A stretch of DNA of 64,000 nt from Streptomyces sp. XM4193 (GTDB lineage: Bacteria > Actinomycetota > Actinomycetes > Streptomycetales > Streptomycetaceae), in NCBI RefSeq assembly GCF_023072595.1, contig NZ_JALLGK010000002.1:1-64000 (forward strand). The letters are read 5' to 3'. The notes below the pieces were generated by a model. That model was not told where the DNA came from and searched no databases. It was given only the letters and a program-made list of their open reading frames with translations. Position numbers and translations under genes: made by a program. Below, piece by piece: positions 35,128 through 43,887 of the stretch. The first letter of the stretch is position 1; each line of letters opens with the position of its first letter.

Positions 35128-35228
35128 GCGCGCCCGCCGGAGAGGTCCCGCACACGCGACAGCCGCCCCAACCCGGCGGGTCGGAGCGGCTGTTGACGAT
35201 TCCCGGGGTGCGGCCGTGGCCGCGGCCC

Positions 35229-36515
35229 CTAGGCGCTCTTCTCGTGCGGCCCCGACTCGGAGCCCTTCGAGCGCGGTACGAGCGTGGGATTGACGTTGGA
35301 GCGGACCACCTCGTCGGTGATGACGACCCGGGCGACGTCCTTGCGGGAGGGCACCTCGTACATCACCGACATCAGCACCTCCTCCAGGATCGCCCGCAGA
35401 CCGCGGGCTCCGGTGCCGCGCAGGATCGCCTGGTCCGCGATGGCCTCCAGCGCGGACCGGTCGAACTCCAGCTCGACGTTGTCGAGTTCGAAGAGGCGCT
35501 GGTACTGCTTCACCAGTGCGTTCCTCGGCTCGACCAGGATCTTCAGGAGCGCTTCGCGGTCCAGGTTGTGCACCGAGGTGATCACCGGGAGGCGGCCGAT
35601 GAACTCCGGGATCATCCCGAACTTCACCAGGTCCTCCGGCATGATCTCCTGGAAGAGGTTGGTGGCCTGGAGCTCGCGCTTGGAGCGGATGTTGGCTCCG
35701 AAGCCGATGCCCTTGGCGCCCGACCGGGACTCGATGATCTTCTCCAGACCGGCGAAGGCGCCGCCCACGATGAAGAGCACGTTCGTCGTGTCGATCTGGA
35801 TGAACTCCTGGTGCGGGTGCTTGCGCCCGCCCTGCGGAGGCACGGAGGCGGTGGTGCCCTCCAGGATCTTCAGCAGGGCCTGCTGCACGCCCTCGCCTGA
35901 GACGTCCCGGGTGATCGACGGGTTCTCGCTCTTGCGGGCGACCTTGTCGATCTCGTCGATGTAGATGATCCCGGTCTCGGCCTTCTTGACGTCGTAGTCG
36001 GCCGCCTGGATCAGCTTCAGCAGGATGTTCTCGACGTCCTCGCCCACGTACCCGGCCTCGGTGAGCGCGGTGGCGTCGGCAATCGCGAACGGGACGTTGA
36101 GCATGCGCGCCAGCGTCTGGGCGAGCAGGGTCTTGCCGGAGCCGGTGGGACCGAGCAGCAGGATGTTGGACTTCGCCAGCTCGATGCCGTCGTCCCGGCC
36201 CTGCGCGCCGCCGTTCTCGCCGGCCTGCACGCGCTTGTAGTGGTTGTACACCGCGACCGACAGTGCCTTCTTCGCGGCTTCCTGGCCGACCACGTACCCC
36301 TCGAGGAACTCCGAGATCTCGCGCGGCTTCGGCAGCTCCTCGAAGCGGACTTCCGAGGAGTCGGCCAGCTCCTCCTCGATGATCTCGTTGCAGAGGTCGA
36401 TGCACTCATCACAGATGTACACGCCAGGGCCTGCGATGAGCTTCTTGACCTGCTTCTGACTCTTCCCGCAGAACGAGCACTTGAGCAGGTCGCCGCCATC
36501 ACCGATGCGTGCCAC
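35229..36515 (-). CDS. clpX: Clp protease ATP-binding subunit ClpX
   Basis: A 428-residue AAA+ unfoldase that feeds proteins to ClpP. The N-terminal zinc-binding domain has CSFC and CDEC; the Walker A is [11 protein letters not shown] and the Walker B is IIYIDEIDK. The IGF-type ClpP-docking loop reads [10 protein letters not shown], and sensor 2 is GTGARGLR. The GTG at 36515 ([13 protein letters not shown]) matches the usual ClpX start, with GGGGAAG upstream. It lies on the opposite strand to clpP1-clpP2 and is preceded by tig on its own strand. Confidence 0.95.
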   Translation of the reverse strand: MARIGDGGDLLKCSFCGKSQKQVKKLIAGPGVYICDECIDLCNEIIEEELADSSEVRFEELPKPREISEFLEGYVVGQEAAKKALSVAVYNHYKRVQAGENGGAQGRDDGIELAKSNILLLGPTGSGKTLLAQTLARMLNVPFAIADATALTEAGYVGEDVENILLKLIQAADYDVKKAETGIIYIDEIDKVARKSENPSITRDVSGEGVQQALLKILEGTTASVPPQGGRKHPHQEFIQIDTTNVLFIVGGAFAGLEKIIESRSGAKGIGFGANIRSKRELQATNLFQEIMPEDLVKFGMIPEFIGRLPVITSVHNLDREALLKILVEPRNALVKQYQRLFELDNVELEFDRSALEAIADQAILRGTGARGLRAILEEVLMSVMYEVPSRKDVARVVITDEVVRSNVNPTLVPRSKGSESGPHEKSA

Positions 36516-36908
36516 GAGGTGCTTCCCCTTCGCCTGCCGCACCGCCGGCCGGCGGCGGTGCCTGGTCCTTGCCCTCCGACGGTACCGTGCCGAGGCCCTT
36601 TGGTGGGCCCCTCTCGCGCTTGTTCGCCGCTGGGCGACAAGCTCCGGGAGGGACTCGCGGGCCTCGATCTCCGTTGTCCGACAGGGCACTTGCGGATGGA
36701 GTTGATCTGTACGTACCGCGGACCCTAACGGCCGACGGGCGGTACGTGGCGAGCACCCCGGGAACTGTTCGCTGTCAGCGCAGGGTGCGTTCGAGCTGGT
36801 GGGCCGGGTCCGGAGACCGGCGCGGCCCGAGCACGGGGCCGGTTCGGCCGCCGTACGCGAACGGGCCCGCACGCGTGATGACGTACGGGCCCGCCGACGA
36901 TCGGTGGA
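36516..36908. other. Intergenic between tig stop and clpX start
   Basis: This 393-bp gap holds the tig hairpin (36862-36893), the clpX promoter region, and a GTTCGC-N6-GCG motif at 36622-36636 that loosely resembles a ClgR site. No gene is supported. Confidence 0.5.
36862..36893 (-). terminator. Hairpin after tig
   Basis: The self-complementary CGGGCCCG occurs at both ends of a 16-nt spacer, giving an 8-bp stem directly after the tig stop. The ten-base ACGGGCCCGC is also a direct repeat. Confidence 0.5.
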
Positions 36909-38324
36909 TCAGGCGTCGGACTTCTTGTCGTCCGCCTTCTCCGCGTCCTTGGACTCGGCGCCCTCGGACTCGGCGGCGGCGTCCGCCTCGGCGGCGCCCT
37001 CCTCCTCGTCCTCCTCGTCGTCGAGGTCGACGAGCTCACCATTGGTGTCCTTGACGGTGGCGGACTCCACGACCAGCGCCAGAGCCTTGCCGCGGGCGAC
37101 CTCGCCCACCAGCATCGGCACCTGGCCGCCCTCGACGACCGCCTGGGCGAACTGGTCCGGGCTCATGCCCGAGGACTGCGCACGCCGCATCAGGTGCTCG
37201 GTGAGCTCTTCCTGGTTGACGTTGAGCTTCTCGCGGGAGACCAGCTCGTCGAGGATGAATTGGGTCCGGATGCCCTTCTCCGCCTGCTCCTTGAGCTCGG
37301 CGTCGAACTCCTCCTCGGTCTTGTCCTGCATCTGCAGGTAGGTGGCGAGGTCCATGCCCATCTGGCCCAGCTGGTGGTTGACCAGGTTGTGCTTGCGGGT
37401 CTGGATCTCGTCCTCGAGGAGCTTCTCGGGGATCGGCACCTCGGTCAGCTCGATGAGCTTCTCCAGGACGCTCTCCTGGGCCTTGGTGGCCTGCTCGTAC
37501 TTCTTGGACTGCTCCAGCCGCTTGCGGCTGTCCTCGCGCAGCTCGGCGATGGTGTCGAACTCGCTCGCCAGCTGGGCGAAGTCGTCGTCCAGCTCGGGCA
37601 GTTCGCGGGAGGAGACGGTGTTGACCTTGACCGAGACCTCGGCCTCCTTGCCGGCGGCGGAGCCGCCCTTCAGCTCGGAGGTGAAGGTGGCGGACTCGTC
37701 GGCGGACAGACCCTTGACGGCCTCGTCGATGCCCTCCAGCAGCTCGCCGGAGCCGATGGTGTAGTCGATGCCCTCGGCCACGCCGTCGGCGAGCACCTCG
37801 CCGTCGACCTTGGCCTCCAGGTCGACCTTGACCACGTCGCCCTCGGCGGCGGCGCGCTCCACGACGCTGGTGGTGGCGAAGCGCTCACGCAGCTGCTCGA
37901 CGGCCTCGTCGACATCCGCGTCGCTGACCTCGGCGGCCTCGACCTCGACCTCGATACCCGTGTAGTCCGGGATCTCCAGCTCGGGGCGAATGTCGACCTC
38001 GGCGGTGAAGGTCAGCTGCTCGTTGTCCTTCAGCTCGGTGATGTCGACCTCGGGCTGGCCGAGCGGGTTGAGCTCGCCCTCTTCGATCGCGCTCTGGTAC
38101 AGCTTCGGCAGCGCGTCGTTGACGGCTTCCTCCAGCACGGCGCCACGGCCGAAGCGCTGGTCGATGACCCGCGCCGGAACCTTGCCCTTGCGGAAGCCGG
38201 GCACCTGGATCTGCTGGTTGATCTTCTTGTACGCCGCGTCGAGGCTGGCCTTGAGCTCCTCGAAGGGCACCTCGACAGTGAGCCGAACCCGGGTCGGGTT
38301 CAGGTTCTCCACGGCGCTCTTCAC
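36909..38324 (-). CDS. tig: Trigger factor chaperone
   Basis: A 471-residue ribosome-associated chaperone and peptidyl-prolyl isomerase. The N-terminal ribosome-binding signature is [17 protein letters not shown], followed by the FKBP-type domain (about residues 155-240) and the helical C-terminal arms. The last 35 residues are an acidic Glu/Asp/Ala/Lys tail typical of actinobacterial trigger factors. The GTG at 38324 ([15 protein letters not shown]) has AAGGAG upstream. It is on the clpX strand, 393 bases away, and is probably transcribed separately. Confidence 0.95.
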   Translation of the reverse strand: MKSAVENLNPTRVRLTVEVPFEELKASLDAAYKKINQQIQVPGFRKGKVPARVIDQRFGRGAVLEEAVNDALPKLYQSAIEEGELNPLGQPEVDITELKDNEQLTFTAEVDIRPELEIPDYTGIEVEVEAAEVSDADVDEAVEQLRERFATTSVVERAAAEGDVVKVDLEAKVDGEVLADGVAEGIDYTIGSGELLEGIDEAVKGLSADESATFTSELKGGSAAGKEAEVSVKVNTVSSRELPELDDDFAQLASEFDTIAELREDSRKRLEQSKKYEQATKAQESVLEKLIELTEVPIPEKLLEDEIQTRKHNLVNHQLGQMGMDLATYLQMQDKTEEEFDAELKEQAEKGIRTQFILDELVSREKLNVNQEELTEHLMRRAQSSGMSPDQFAQAVVEGGQVPMLVGEVARGKALALVVESATVKDTNGELVDLDDEEDEEEGAAEADAAAESEGAESKDAEKADDKKSDA

Positions 38325-38481
38325 GGTCGGTCTCCTTGGGGCTGACATCTGGTTTGCTGGACGTTCACGACGTCCTCACGTGGTCGAACACCTGCAAGCG
38401 CTCGGGAGGGCATCGCAGCGGCCCCGTATGCGACTCGGACAGTGCGGACACGACACAGGCACGCGCGGCGTCAATAGTACG

Positions 38482-38558
38482 TGGTCGGGGTGGCCGGATT
38501 CGAACCGACGACCTTCCGCTCCCAAAGCGGACGCGCTACCAAGCTGCGCCACACCCCG
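38482..38558 (-). tRNA. tRNA-Pro (UGG)
   Basis: Cloverleaf on the minus strand: acceptor CGGGGTG/CACCCCG, D stem GCGC, anticodon stem TCCGC/GCGGA with loop TTTGGGA (anticodon TGG), T arm GTCGG-TTCGAAT-CCGGC, discriminator A and an encoded CCA at 38482-38484. It reads CCA and probably CCG codons. Confidence 0.93.
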
Positions 38559-38687
38559 TCAGTGCGAGAAGAAGCGTACATGCCGTACGATGCTGCTCGT
38601 GCCGCCAGGTGCGGGGCATATCGGCGCTCGGAGCTGGTCTATGATCAGCGGGCCGCGCCGCGTCCCGGACGCCGGATGAGGCGCATT

Positions 38688-38761
38688 GCGGGCGTAGCTC
38701 AATGGTAGAGCCCCAGTCTTCCAAACTGGCTACGCGGGTTCGATTCCCGTCGCCCGCTCCA
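38688..38761 (+). tRNA. tRNA-Gly (UCC)
   Basis: Acceptor GCGGGCG/CGCCCGC, D stem GCTC/GAGC, anticodon stem CCAGT/ACTGG with loop CTTCCAA (anticodon TCC), T arm GCGGG-TTCGATT-CCCGT, discriminator T and an encoded CCA at 38759-38761. It decodes GGA and GGG. Confidence 0.93.
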
Positions 38762-39188
38762 CGGACGGAAGGGTCCGGTCGGGGAGCTTGTGCTCCCGGG
38801 TCGGGCCCTTCCGTCGTTCGCCCACCCGGTCCTTGCCGGTCCGGCCCCGCTCGGCCCGGGCCGGGAGGCTTCCGTGCCCGGCGTGATGTGTCCGCCCTGA
38901 GGCTTTCGGTGCGGGCCGGGCGCCCGCCGCGGCTGTCCGCTGTTCCTGTCGGGGTCCGTCGATCCCGCGCGACCGTGCGCTTCCGTGCTCGTGTGCGCGG
39001 GTGCGTGCGCCCCCGGGCTGTCGGTTCCGGGCGCCATCGGCCGTCCGGGAGCCGCGAGTTGGGGCGAGGCGCTCAGAGGGGTCCGTCGGCGAACGGAGGC
39101 GGGGCGGGTCCGCCGCTGCCCCTCGTGCGACCTCTGAGCGCGACCGCGACCGCCGGAGGGGACGGCGGGGGAGCGGTGCGGCGCCGCC
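38762..39188. other. Intergenic after tRNA-Gly
   Basis: This 427-bp stretch holds the tRNA terminator at 38765-38814. The rest is GC-rich without a supported gene or recognisable signal. Confidence 0.55.
38765..38814 (+). terminator. Hairpin after tRNA-Gly
   Basis: Outer arms ACGGAAGGG / CCCTTCCGT with a further inner stem around GGGAGC/GCTCCC, beginning 4 bases after the CCA. Confidence 0.8.
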
Positions 39189-39383
39189 TCAGAAATTGAT
39201 CTTGTTGATGGTCTCCGCCAGCGAGTCCATGAAGCGCTGGATCGTCGGGGCCATTCCGGTGGAGGCCAGGAAGAAGCCGAAGAGCGCGGCGACGAGTGCG
39301 GGCAGCGGCTTGATGGAACCGCTGCGAATCATCACGACGAGGATGATCGCGAGCAGCAGAACTACGGAGAGCGAAATGGCCAC
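39189..39383 (-). CDS. Small two-helix membrane protein, unknown function
   Basis: A 64-residue protein. Two membrane helices are visible (LSVVLLLAIILVVMI, residues 5-19, and LPALVAALFGFFLASTG, 27-43), joined by a short basic turn (RSGSIKP). An amphipathic C-terminal helix (TIQRFMDSLAETINKINF) follows. The GTG at 39383 has GAAGGTG about nine bases upstream. I do not recognise a family with known function. It lies alone between the tRNA genes and a 566-bp non-coding gap. Confidence 0.72.
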   Translation of the reverse strand: MAISLSVVLLLAIILVVMIRSGSIKPLPALVAALFGFFLASTGMAPTIQRFMDSLAETINKINF

Positions 39384-39949
39384 GGTTGATCACACCTTCG
39401 GTCGGAACGCCTCGCCACCGGCTGGACCTGACGGATACGACTGGTGGGCCCATCGTGCCACCAACTCCGAATCCGCCGCAGGGAGATGACGTCGAGTTCA
39501 CCGACGGACCGACCTGCCCCGACGGTTCCCCGCGGTGTCGTCGGACGCACCGGCGGTTCCCCGCCCCGGTGCGGGAGTTGGGCCCTCGCCGTCGCCAACC
39601 CGCCCGTGCGGCCCGGGAATCGGGGCCGCGGCGACTCGCCGCGGAGCGTGCGCCCGCCGGTCGGGCGGTCGGCGCGCGCCCTCCGGCGGACCGACCACCG
39701 TGAGGATGTTCACAGGTGGCCGGTTCGGGTAGGTGCTCGTAGGCTCGGATCTGGACTCGGGAGCGGAAGAGCATCGACCTTATGGGGAGTTGATGTCCAC
39801 CAAACGCAGCCCAACCCGGACACTCTCTGCGCTCTGCGCCGTCGAGGCGAGGACCGCGGACCTCTCGTGCGGAAGAAGTCAAGACGAGAAAACCCACCCG
39901 CGACAGGCAACCGGGCCGCGGGAATTTACGTCTGACAGGTTTCGCCACT
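39384..39949. other. 566-bp gap upstream of the acyltransferase gene
   Basis: No gene is supported. A short frame at 39793-39981 (ATG with GGGGAG upstream) encodes a basic, low-information peptide and overlaps the acyltransferase start, so I do not call it. The last 150 bases are less GC-rich than the surroundings and contain the TTTACG/TATGGT promoter pair. Confidence 0.5.
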
Positions 39950-39954
39950 ATGGT
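39925..39954 (+). promoter_or_regulatory. Promoter of acyltransferase gene, leaderless type
   Basis: TTTACG (39925-39930) and TATGGT (39949-39954) are 18 bp apart. ATG 39962 follows the -10 by 7 nt, so the mRNA is probably leaderless. Confidence 0.5.
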
Positions 39955-39961
39955 GCGGCAG

Positions 39962-41125
39962 ATGTTCCCAGCTGGTTATGAGCGAGCGCCCCTCCCCCCA
40001 GCTCGCCCCGACGGCCCGGTGACGGCGACCGCCGCGGAAGAATCCGCGAAGTCGCCGCAGAAGCCCGTGGAGCCGAAGGGAACGTCCAGGGCGAAGGCGC
40101 GAGATCCCTGGTTCGACAACGCCAAGTACATGACGATCGTGCTGGTGGGCATAGGTCACGCCTGGGAGCCGCTGCGCAACGACAGCCGCACCGCAGAGGC
40201 GCTGTACTTCGTCCTCTACACCTTCCACATGCCGGCCTTCATCATCATCTCCGGCTATCTCTCGCGCACCTTCGAGGGGCGCCCGGGCCAGCTGAAGCGG
40301 CTGATCACCGGTATCGCCGTGCCGTACCTCGTCTTCGAGATCGCGTACACCTTCTTCATGCGCTGGGCGGACGACCCCGAGCGGCCGTTCACCCTGCTCA
40401 GCCCCGGCTACGCACTGTGGTTCCTGGTCGCGCTCTTCATCTGGCGGCTGACCGCGCCCTTCTGGAAGGTGCTGCGCTGGCCCGTGCCGATCGCGCTGGG
40501 CATCGCGGCGCTCGCCACCACCGGCCCCGGCGTCGGCGGTGAGCTGAACCTCCAGCGGGTGCTCCAGTTCCTGCCGTTCTTCGTCCTCGGACTCCGGCTG
40601 CGCCCGGAGCACTTCGAACAGCTGCGGCGACGCGGCGCCCGGCTCGCGACGCTGCCGGTCTTCGCCGTCGCGCTCTTCTTCGCCTACTGGGCCGTTCCGC
40701 GGATGAACAAGGAGTGGTTCCTGCGGAACAACGCGGCCCAGGAGCTCGGGGTGCCCTGGTGGGTGGGCCCGGTGATGACGCTCGCACTGTTCGGGTGCGC
40801 GCTGGTGCTGACCGCCTGCTTCTACGCCTGGATCCCGCACCGCCACACCTGGTTCACGGTGCTGGGGGCCGGCACGATCTGCGCCTATCTGCTGCACGTC
40901 TACCCGATCCAGATGTCCCGGCTCTTCGACTGGTACGACCTGCCCTGGGTCGACTCGCCGCTCGGCCGGATCGTGGTCACGGTGCTCGCGGCCACCATGA
41001 TGACCGTCCTGTGCGCGCCCCTGGTGGTACGGGTCTTCCGCTTCGTGATGGAGCCCAAGATGACCTGGGCGTTCCGCACCGACGCGGTGGACCAGGCGCG
41101 CAAGCGCCAGCAGGCCGGCAAGTAG
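39962..41125 (+). CDS. Membrane acyltransferase (acyltransferase family 3, OafA-like)
   Basis: A 387-residue integral membrane protein with about ten hydrophobic segments. It starts, after a disordered 45-residue cytosolic tail, with the family-3 pattern DPWFDNAKYMTIVLVGIGHAW, which contains the conserved histidine, then FHMPAFIIISGYLSR. The family transfers acetyl or other acyl groups to extracytoplasmic sugars and peptides. The acceptor is unknown, and no glycosyltransferase or peptide-synthetase gene is close. ATG 39962 is chosen because the in-frame ATG 39950 would overlap the -10 box. It is convergent with the phosphatase gene, with a strong hairpin between. Confidence 0.82.
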   Translation: MFPAGYERAPLPPARPDGPVTATAAEESAKSPQKPVEPKGTSRAKARDPWFDNAKYMTIVLVGIGHAWEPLRNDSRTAEALYFVLYTFHMPAFIIISGYLSRTFEGRPGQLKRLITGIAVPYLVFEIAYTFFMRWADDPERPFTLLSPGYALWFLVALFIWRLTAPFWKVLRWPVPIALGIAALATTGPGVGGELNLQRVLQFLPFFVLGLRLRPEHFEQLRRRGARLATLPVFAVALFFAYWAVPRMNKEWFLRNNAAQELGVPWWVGPVMTLALFGCALVLTACFYAWIPHRHTWFTVLGAGTICAYLLHVYPIQMSRLFDWYDLPWVDSPLGRIVVTVLAATMMTVLCAPLVVRVFRFVMEPKMTWAFRTDAVDQARKRQQAGK

Positions 41126-41171
41126 CCCGGACCGGCGCGAGCCGGCAGCTGACGCGGGGCTTGCACGCCGA

Positions 41172-41206
41172 CGCACGGGCCCGCACAACACCTGCGGGCC
41201 CGTGCG
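41172..41206. terminator. Bidirectional 14-bp hairpin, acyltransferase/phosphatase
   Basis: Perfect 14-bp arms (CGCACGGGCCCGCA and complement) with a 7-nt loop between convergent genes. Confidence 0.8.
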
Positions 41207-41332
41207 CACGAGCCGCGCCCTGCCCGTACGAGCCGCATGTGCCGTCGGCGGCGCCCGGCCGGCGCCCGTACGGCGTGCGGAGAGCCCGGCCGGCGTGCCG
41301 CGGGGAGGGCAGCGGCGCCCGGGGCCGGACGC

Positions 41333-42487
41333 TCAGCTGCGGGTGATGAGGAGCAGCGCCCGGTCGTCGTTGACGTCTTTGGCGACCTTCTCGATGAGGT
41401 GCCAGGCGGCGCCGCGGAACCGGGTGGCGACGTACCCCTCGGCCGCTCCGCTGAGTCGGTCGATCCCGTCGGCCAGCTCGCGGTCCGAGGTCTCCACCAG
41501 GCCGTCGGTGAAGAGCATCAGCACGTCCCCGCGGTCGAGGCGGCCCTTGACCGGGTGGAACTCGACGCCCTCGTACACCCCGAGCAGCGCGCCGTCCGCC
41601 TCCTTCTGCTCCCACTTGCCGCTTCCGCCGCACAGCTGGAGCGCGGGCAGATGACCGGCCGAGAACAGCTCGTAGTCCCCGGTGTCGAGGTCCAGGACGA
41701 GGTGGACGGAGGTCGCGAAGCCCTCCTCCCAGTCCTGGCGCAGCAGATACGCGTTGGCCGCGGGCAGGAAGGAGTGCGGCGCCAGCGAACCGAGCAGTCC
41801 GCCGAAGGCGCCCGACAGGAGCAGCGCGCGCGAGCCGGCGTCCATGCCCTTCCCGGACACGTCGGTGAGCACCACTTCCAGGGTGCGCCGGTTCGGACCC
41901 GTGCGGGCCGCGACCACGAAGTCGCCGGAGAAGGACTGCCCGCCGGCCGGGCGCAGCGACATCTCGCGGTGCCAGCCCTTGGGCAGCAGCGGCAACTTGC
42001 TCTGCACCCGCAGCCGTTCGCGGAGGTCGAAGAGCATGGTGCCGCCGCCGGTCCACGGCACACCGACGCGCATCCTGAACTGTGCGATGAGCAGTCCCAC
42101 GAGGCCGACCGCGAAGACCACCAGCACGGTGCCGGGAGTGACCCGCCCGGCACCGGCGCCGTAGTGCCCCAGAACGAGGGCCTCCACGGTCAGCGCGGCG
42201 GCGGCAGCGGCGTAGACGAGCGTCATGCTGAACGGGCGCAGCAGCAGCCCGCCCGCGATCAGCGGCAGGACCAGTGCCTCGGGAGCGGCCCAGATCGGCT
42301 GGCTCAGCGTCGCCCACGCCAGGGCGGGAACGCTGAGCAGCAGCACGGTCAGGACAACCCAGTCCGACCCGTGGCCGCGGAAGTAGTCGACTCCCGTGCG
42401 GCGCAGTTGCGTACGGACCCGGTGCACGGACTTGTGCAGTCGGCGCGCCCGGGTCGCGGAGGGTGTGCTACCCGTACGACCTGCCAT
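41333..42487 (-). CDS. Membrane SpoIIE-type PP2C phosphatase
   Basis: A 384-residue protein with three or four N-terminal membrane helices (about residues 43-145, e.g. DWVVLTVLLLSVPALAWA) and a cytosolic SpoIIE-like PP2C domain (about 170-384). The metal-binding signatures are GGQSFSGDFVVA, LTDVSGKGMDAG, MLFTDGLVE and a final DDRALLLI. Such enzymes dephosphorylate anti-sigma-factor antagonists (STAS proteins), a common regulatory circuit in Streptomyces. No anti-sigma factor or STAS gene adjoins, so the target is unknown. ATG 42487 lies 8 nt after a TAAGGT, again suggesting a leaderless mRNA. Confidence 0.87.
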   Translation of the reverse strand: MAGRTGSTPSATRARRLHKSVHRVRTQLRRTGVDYFRGHGSDWVVLTVLLLSVPALAWATLSQPIWAAPEALVLPLIAGGLLLRPFSMTLVYAAAAAALTVEALVLGHYGAGAGRVTPGTVLVVFAVGLVGLLIAQFRMRVGVPWTGGGTMLFDLRERLRVQSKLPLLPKGWHREMSLRPAGGQSFSGDFVVAARTGPNRRTLEVVLTDVSGKGMDAGSRALLLSGAFGGLLGSLAPHSFLPAANAYLLRQDWEEGFATSVHLVLDLDTGDYELFSAGHLPALQLCGGSGKWEQKEADGALLGVYEGVEFHPVKGRLDRGDVLMLFTDGLVETSDRELADGIDRLSGAAEGYVATRFRGAAWHLIEKVAKDVNDDRALLLITRS

Positions 42488-42495
42488 GTTCCAGG

Positions 42496-42501
42496 ACCTT
42501 A
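42496..42501 (-). promoter_or_regulatory. -10 element (TAAGGT), possible leaderless mRNA
   Basis: On the minus strand TAAGGT is followed by eight bases and the phosphatase ATG. AAGG overlaps the -10, so a weak Shine-Dalgarno function cannot be excluded. Confidence 0.4.
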
Positions 42502-42599
42502 GTCGGGTGGGACAGGGCCCGTCGATTCCCAACGTCACACCGGGCCAACCCTGTTCGAAACCGATCGCATGCGTCCGGGTTGCCTGGTACCTATGGAGT

Positions 42600-43823
42600 A
42601 TGACGCCGGAATTGAGGTTGCTGAAGCCCGTCGAGTGGAGTTCCTGGCACCGCACGCTGGCGCGGGCGTTCGCGACCTCGGAGTCGGAGGGGATCGACCT
42701 CTGGCGCCCGGTGACGGAGTTCGACCGCGCGCTGTGCGCATGGGACGGGCCCGACCTGGTCGGCACCTCCAACAGCTACTCGCTGCGCACCACGGTGCCC
42801 GGCGGAGCCTCGGTGCCCACCGGGGGCCTGAGCATGGTCAGCGTCGCGCCCACCCACCGCCGCCGCGGGCTGCTGCGGGACATGCTGCGGTGGCAGCTGG
42901 ACGACACCCGCCGCCGCGGCGAACCGCTGGCGGCCCTGACCGCGTCCGAGCCCGGCATCTACGGCCGTTTCGGCTACGGACTGGCAAGTCACTGGCTCAC
43001 GGTGTCCGTCGACACCGGACGGGTCCGCGTCGCGGTGCCCCCGGAGGCGGCCGGTCTGCGACTGCGACTGGTGGATCCGACCGAGGCGCTCGCCGAGTGC
43101 GAGGCGGTGTACGCCCGTGCGCTGCCCACTCGCCCGGGCCGGCTGGAGCGCAGCGAGGAGTGGGCCCGCATCCAGCTCCACGATCCGCCGGGGGAGCGGG
43201 CGGGCGGCACCGAGCTGCAGTGCGTCCTGGCCGAGCGGGACGGACGCACGGTCGGATACGCCCGCTACTCGGTCCAGGGCCACTGGGTCCACTCCAACGC
43301 CGAGGGCCGGGTGAGAGTGCGGGAGTTGGAGGCCGACGACGCCGCGACCGGTGCCGCGCTCTGGCAGCACCTCGCCGGGATCGACCTGACCTCGGAGGTC
43401 ACCGCCGACAAGCGCCCGCCGGACGACCCGGTCGCCCATCTGGTCTCGGACGTGCGACGGGCCCGGCTGAGGCTGCGGGACAGCCTCTTCGTGCGTCCGG
43501 TGGAGCTCGGGCCGGCGCTCGCCGCCCGTACCTACCAGCTGCCGCTGGACACGGTGTTGCAGGTCACGGACGACTTCTGCCCCTGGAACACCGGTCGTTG
43601 GCGGCTCAGCGGCGACTCCGCCGGGGCGGTCTGCGAGCGCACCGAGGACGCCGCCGAACTCTCCCTGTCCGTCGTCGAGTTGGGCGCGGCCTATCTCGGC
43701 GGCACATCACTGCGCTCGCTGGCCGACGCCGGGCGGGTGCAGGAGCTGCGTGCCGGCGCGCTCGACCCGGTCTCGGTCGCCTTCGGCGCCGCCCGTGCAC
43801 CTTTCCTGCCGCACGGCTTCTGA
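42600..43823 (+). CDS. Eis-like GNAT N-acetyltransferase
   Basis: A 407-residue acetyltransferase with the Eis three-domain layout: two GNAT domains (the acetyl-CoA loop is VSVAPTHRRRGLLRDML, with GRFGYGLAS nearby) and a C-terminal sterol-carrier-like domain. As in mycobacterial Eis, the chain ends in Phe (PFLPHGF), whose free carboxylate is part of the active site there. Eis enzymes acetylate aminoglycosides at several amines, or lysines in host proteins. A natural substrate is unknown for the soil relatives. The ATG at 42600 lacks a clear Shine-Dalgarno. It is divergent from the phosphatase and convergent with the glycosylase. Confidence 0.87.
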   Translation: MTPELRLLKPVEWSSWHRTLARAFATSESEGIDLWRPVTEFDRALCAWDGPDLVGTSNSYSLRTTVPGGASVPTGGLSMVSVAPTHRRRGLLRDMLRWQLDDTRRRGEPLAALTASEPGIYGRFGYGLASHWLTVSVDTGRVRVAVPPEAAGLRLRLVDPTEALAECEAVYARALPTRPGRLERSEEWARIQLHDPPGERAGGTELQCVLAERDGRTVGYARYSVQGHWVHSNAEGRVRVRELEADDAATGAALWQHLAGIDLTSEVTADKRPPDDPVAHLVSDVRRARLRLRDSLFVRPVELGPALAARTYQLPLDTVLQVTDDFCPWNTGRWRLSGDSAGAVCERTEDAAELSLSVVELGAAYLGGTSLRSLADAGRVQELRAGALDPVSVAFGAARAPFLPHGF

Positions 43824-43887
43824 GCGTGCGGTGTCCCTGCGACGGGCCCCGGCCCGGTCCCGGCCGCAGCGGGCCGGCGGTCGGCGC

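Larger units (their letters stand above)
34848..35228. other. Intergenic between convergent clpP2 and clpX
   Basis: This 381-bp gap holds the clpP2 terminator and a tract of short tandem repeats (34991-35127). No gene is supported. Confidence 0.6.

Noticed and set aside
38482..38761. tRNA genes as integration sites of a mobile element
   Set aside because: No integrase, excisionase or duplicated tRNA 3' end is visible on either side.
39793..39981. Short gene with GGGGAG before ATG 39793
   Set aside because: The peptide has no recognisable features, overlaps the acyltransferase start and shows no codon pattern typical of the surrounding genes.
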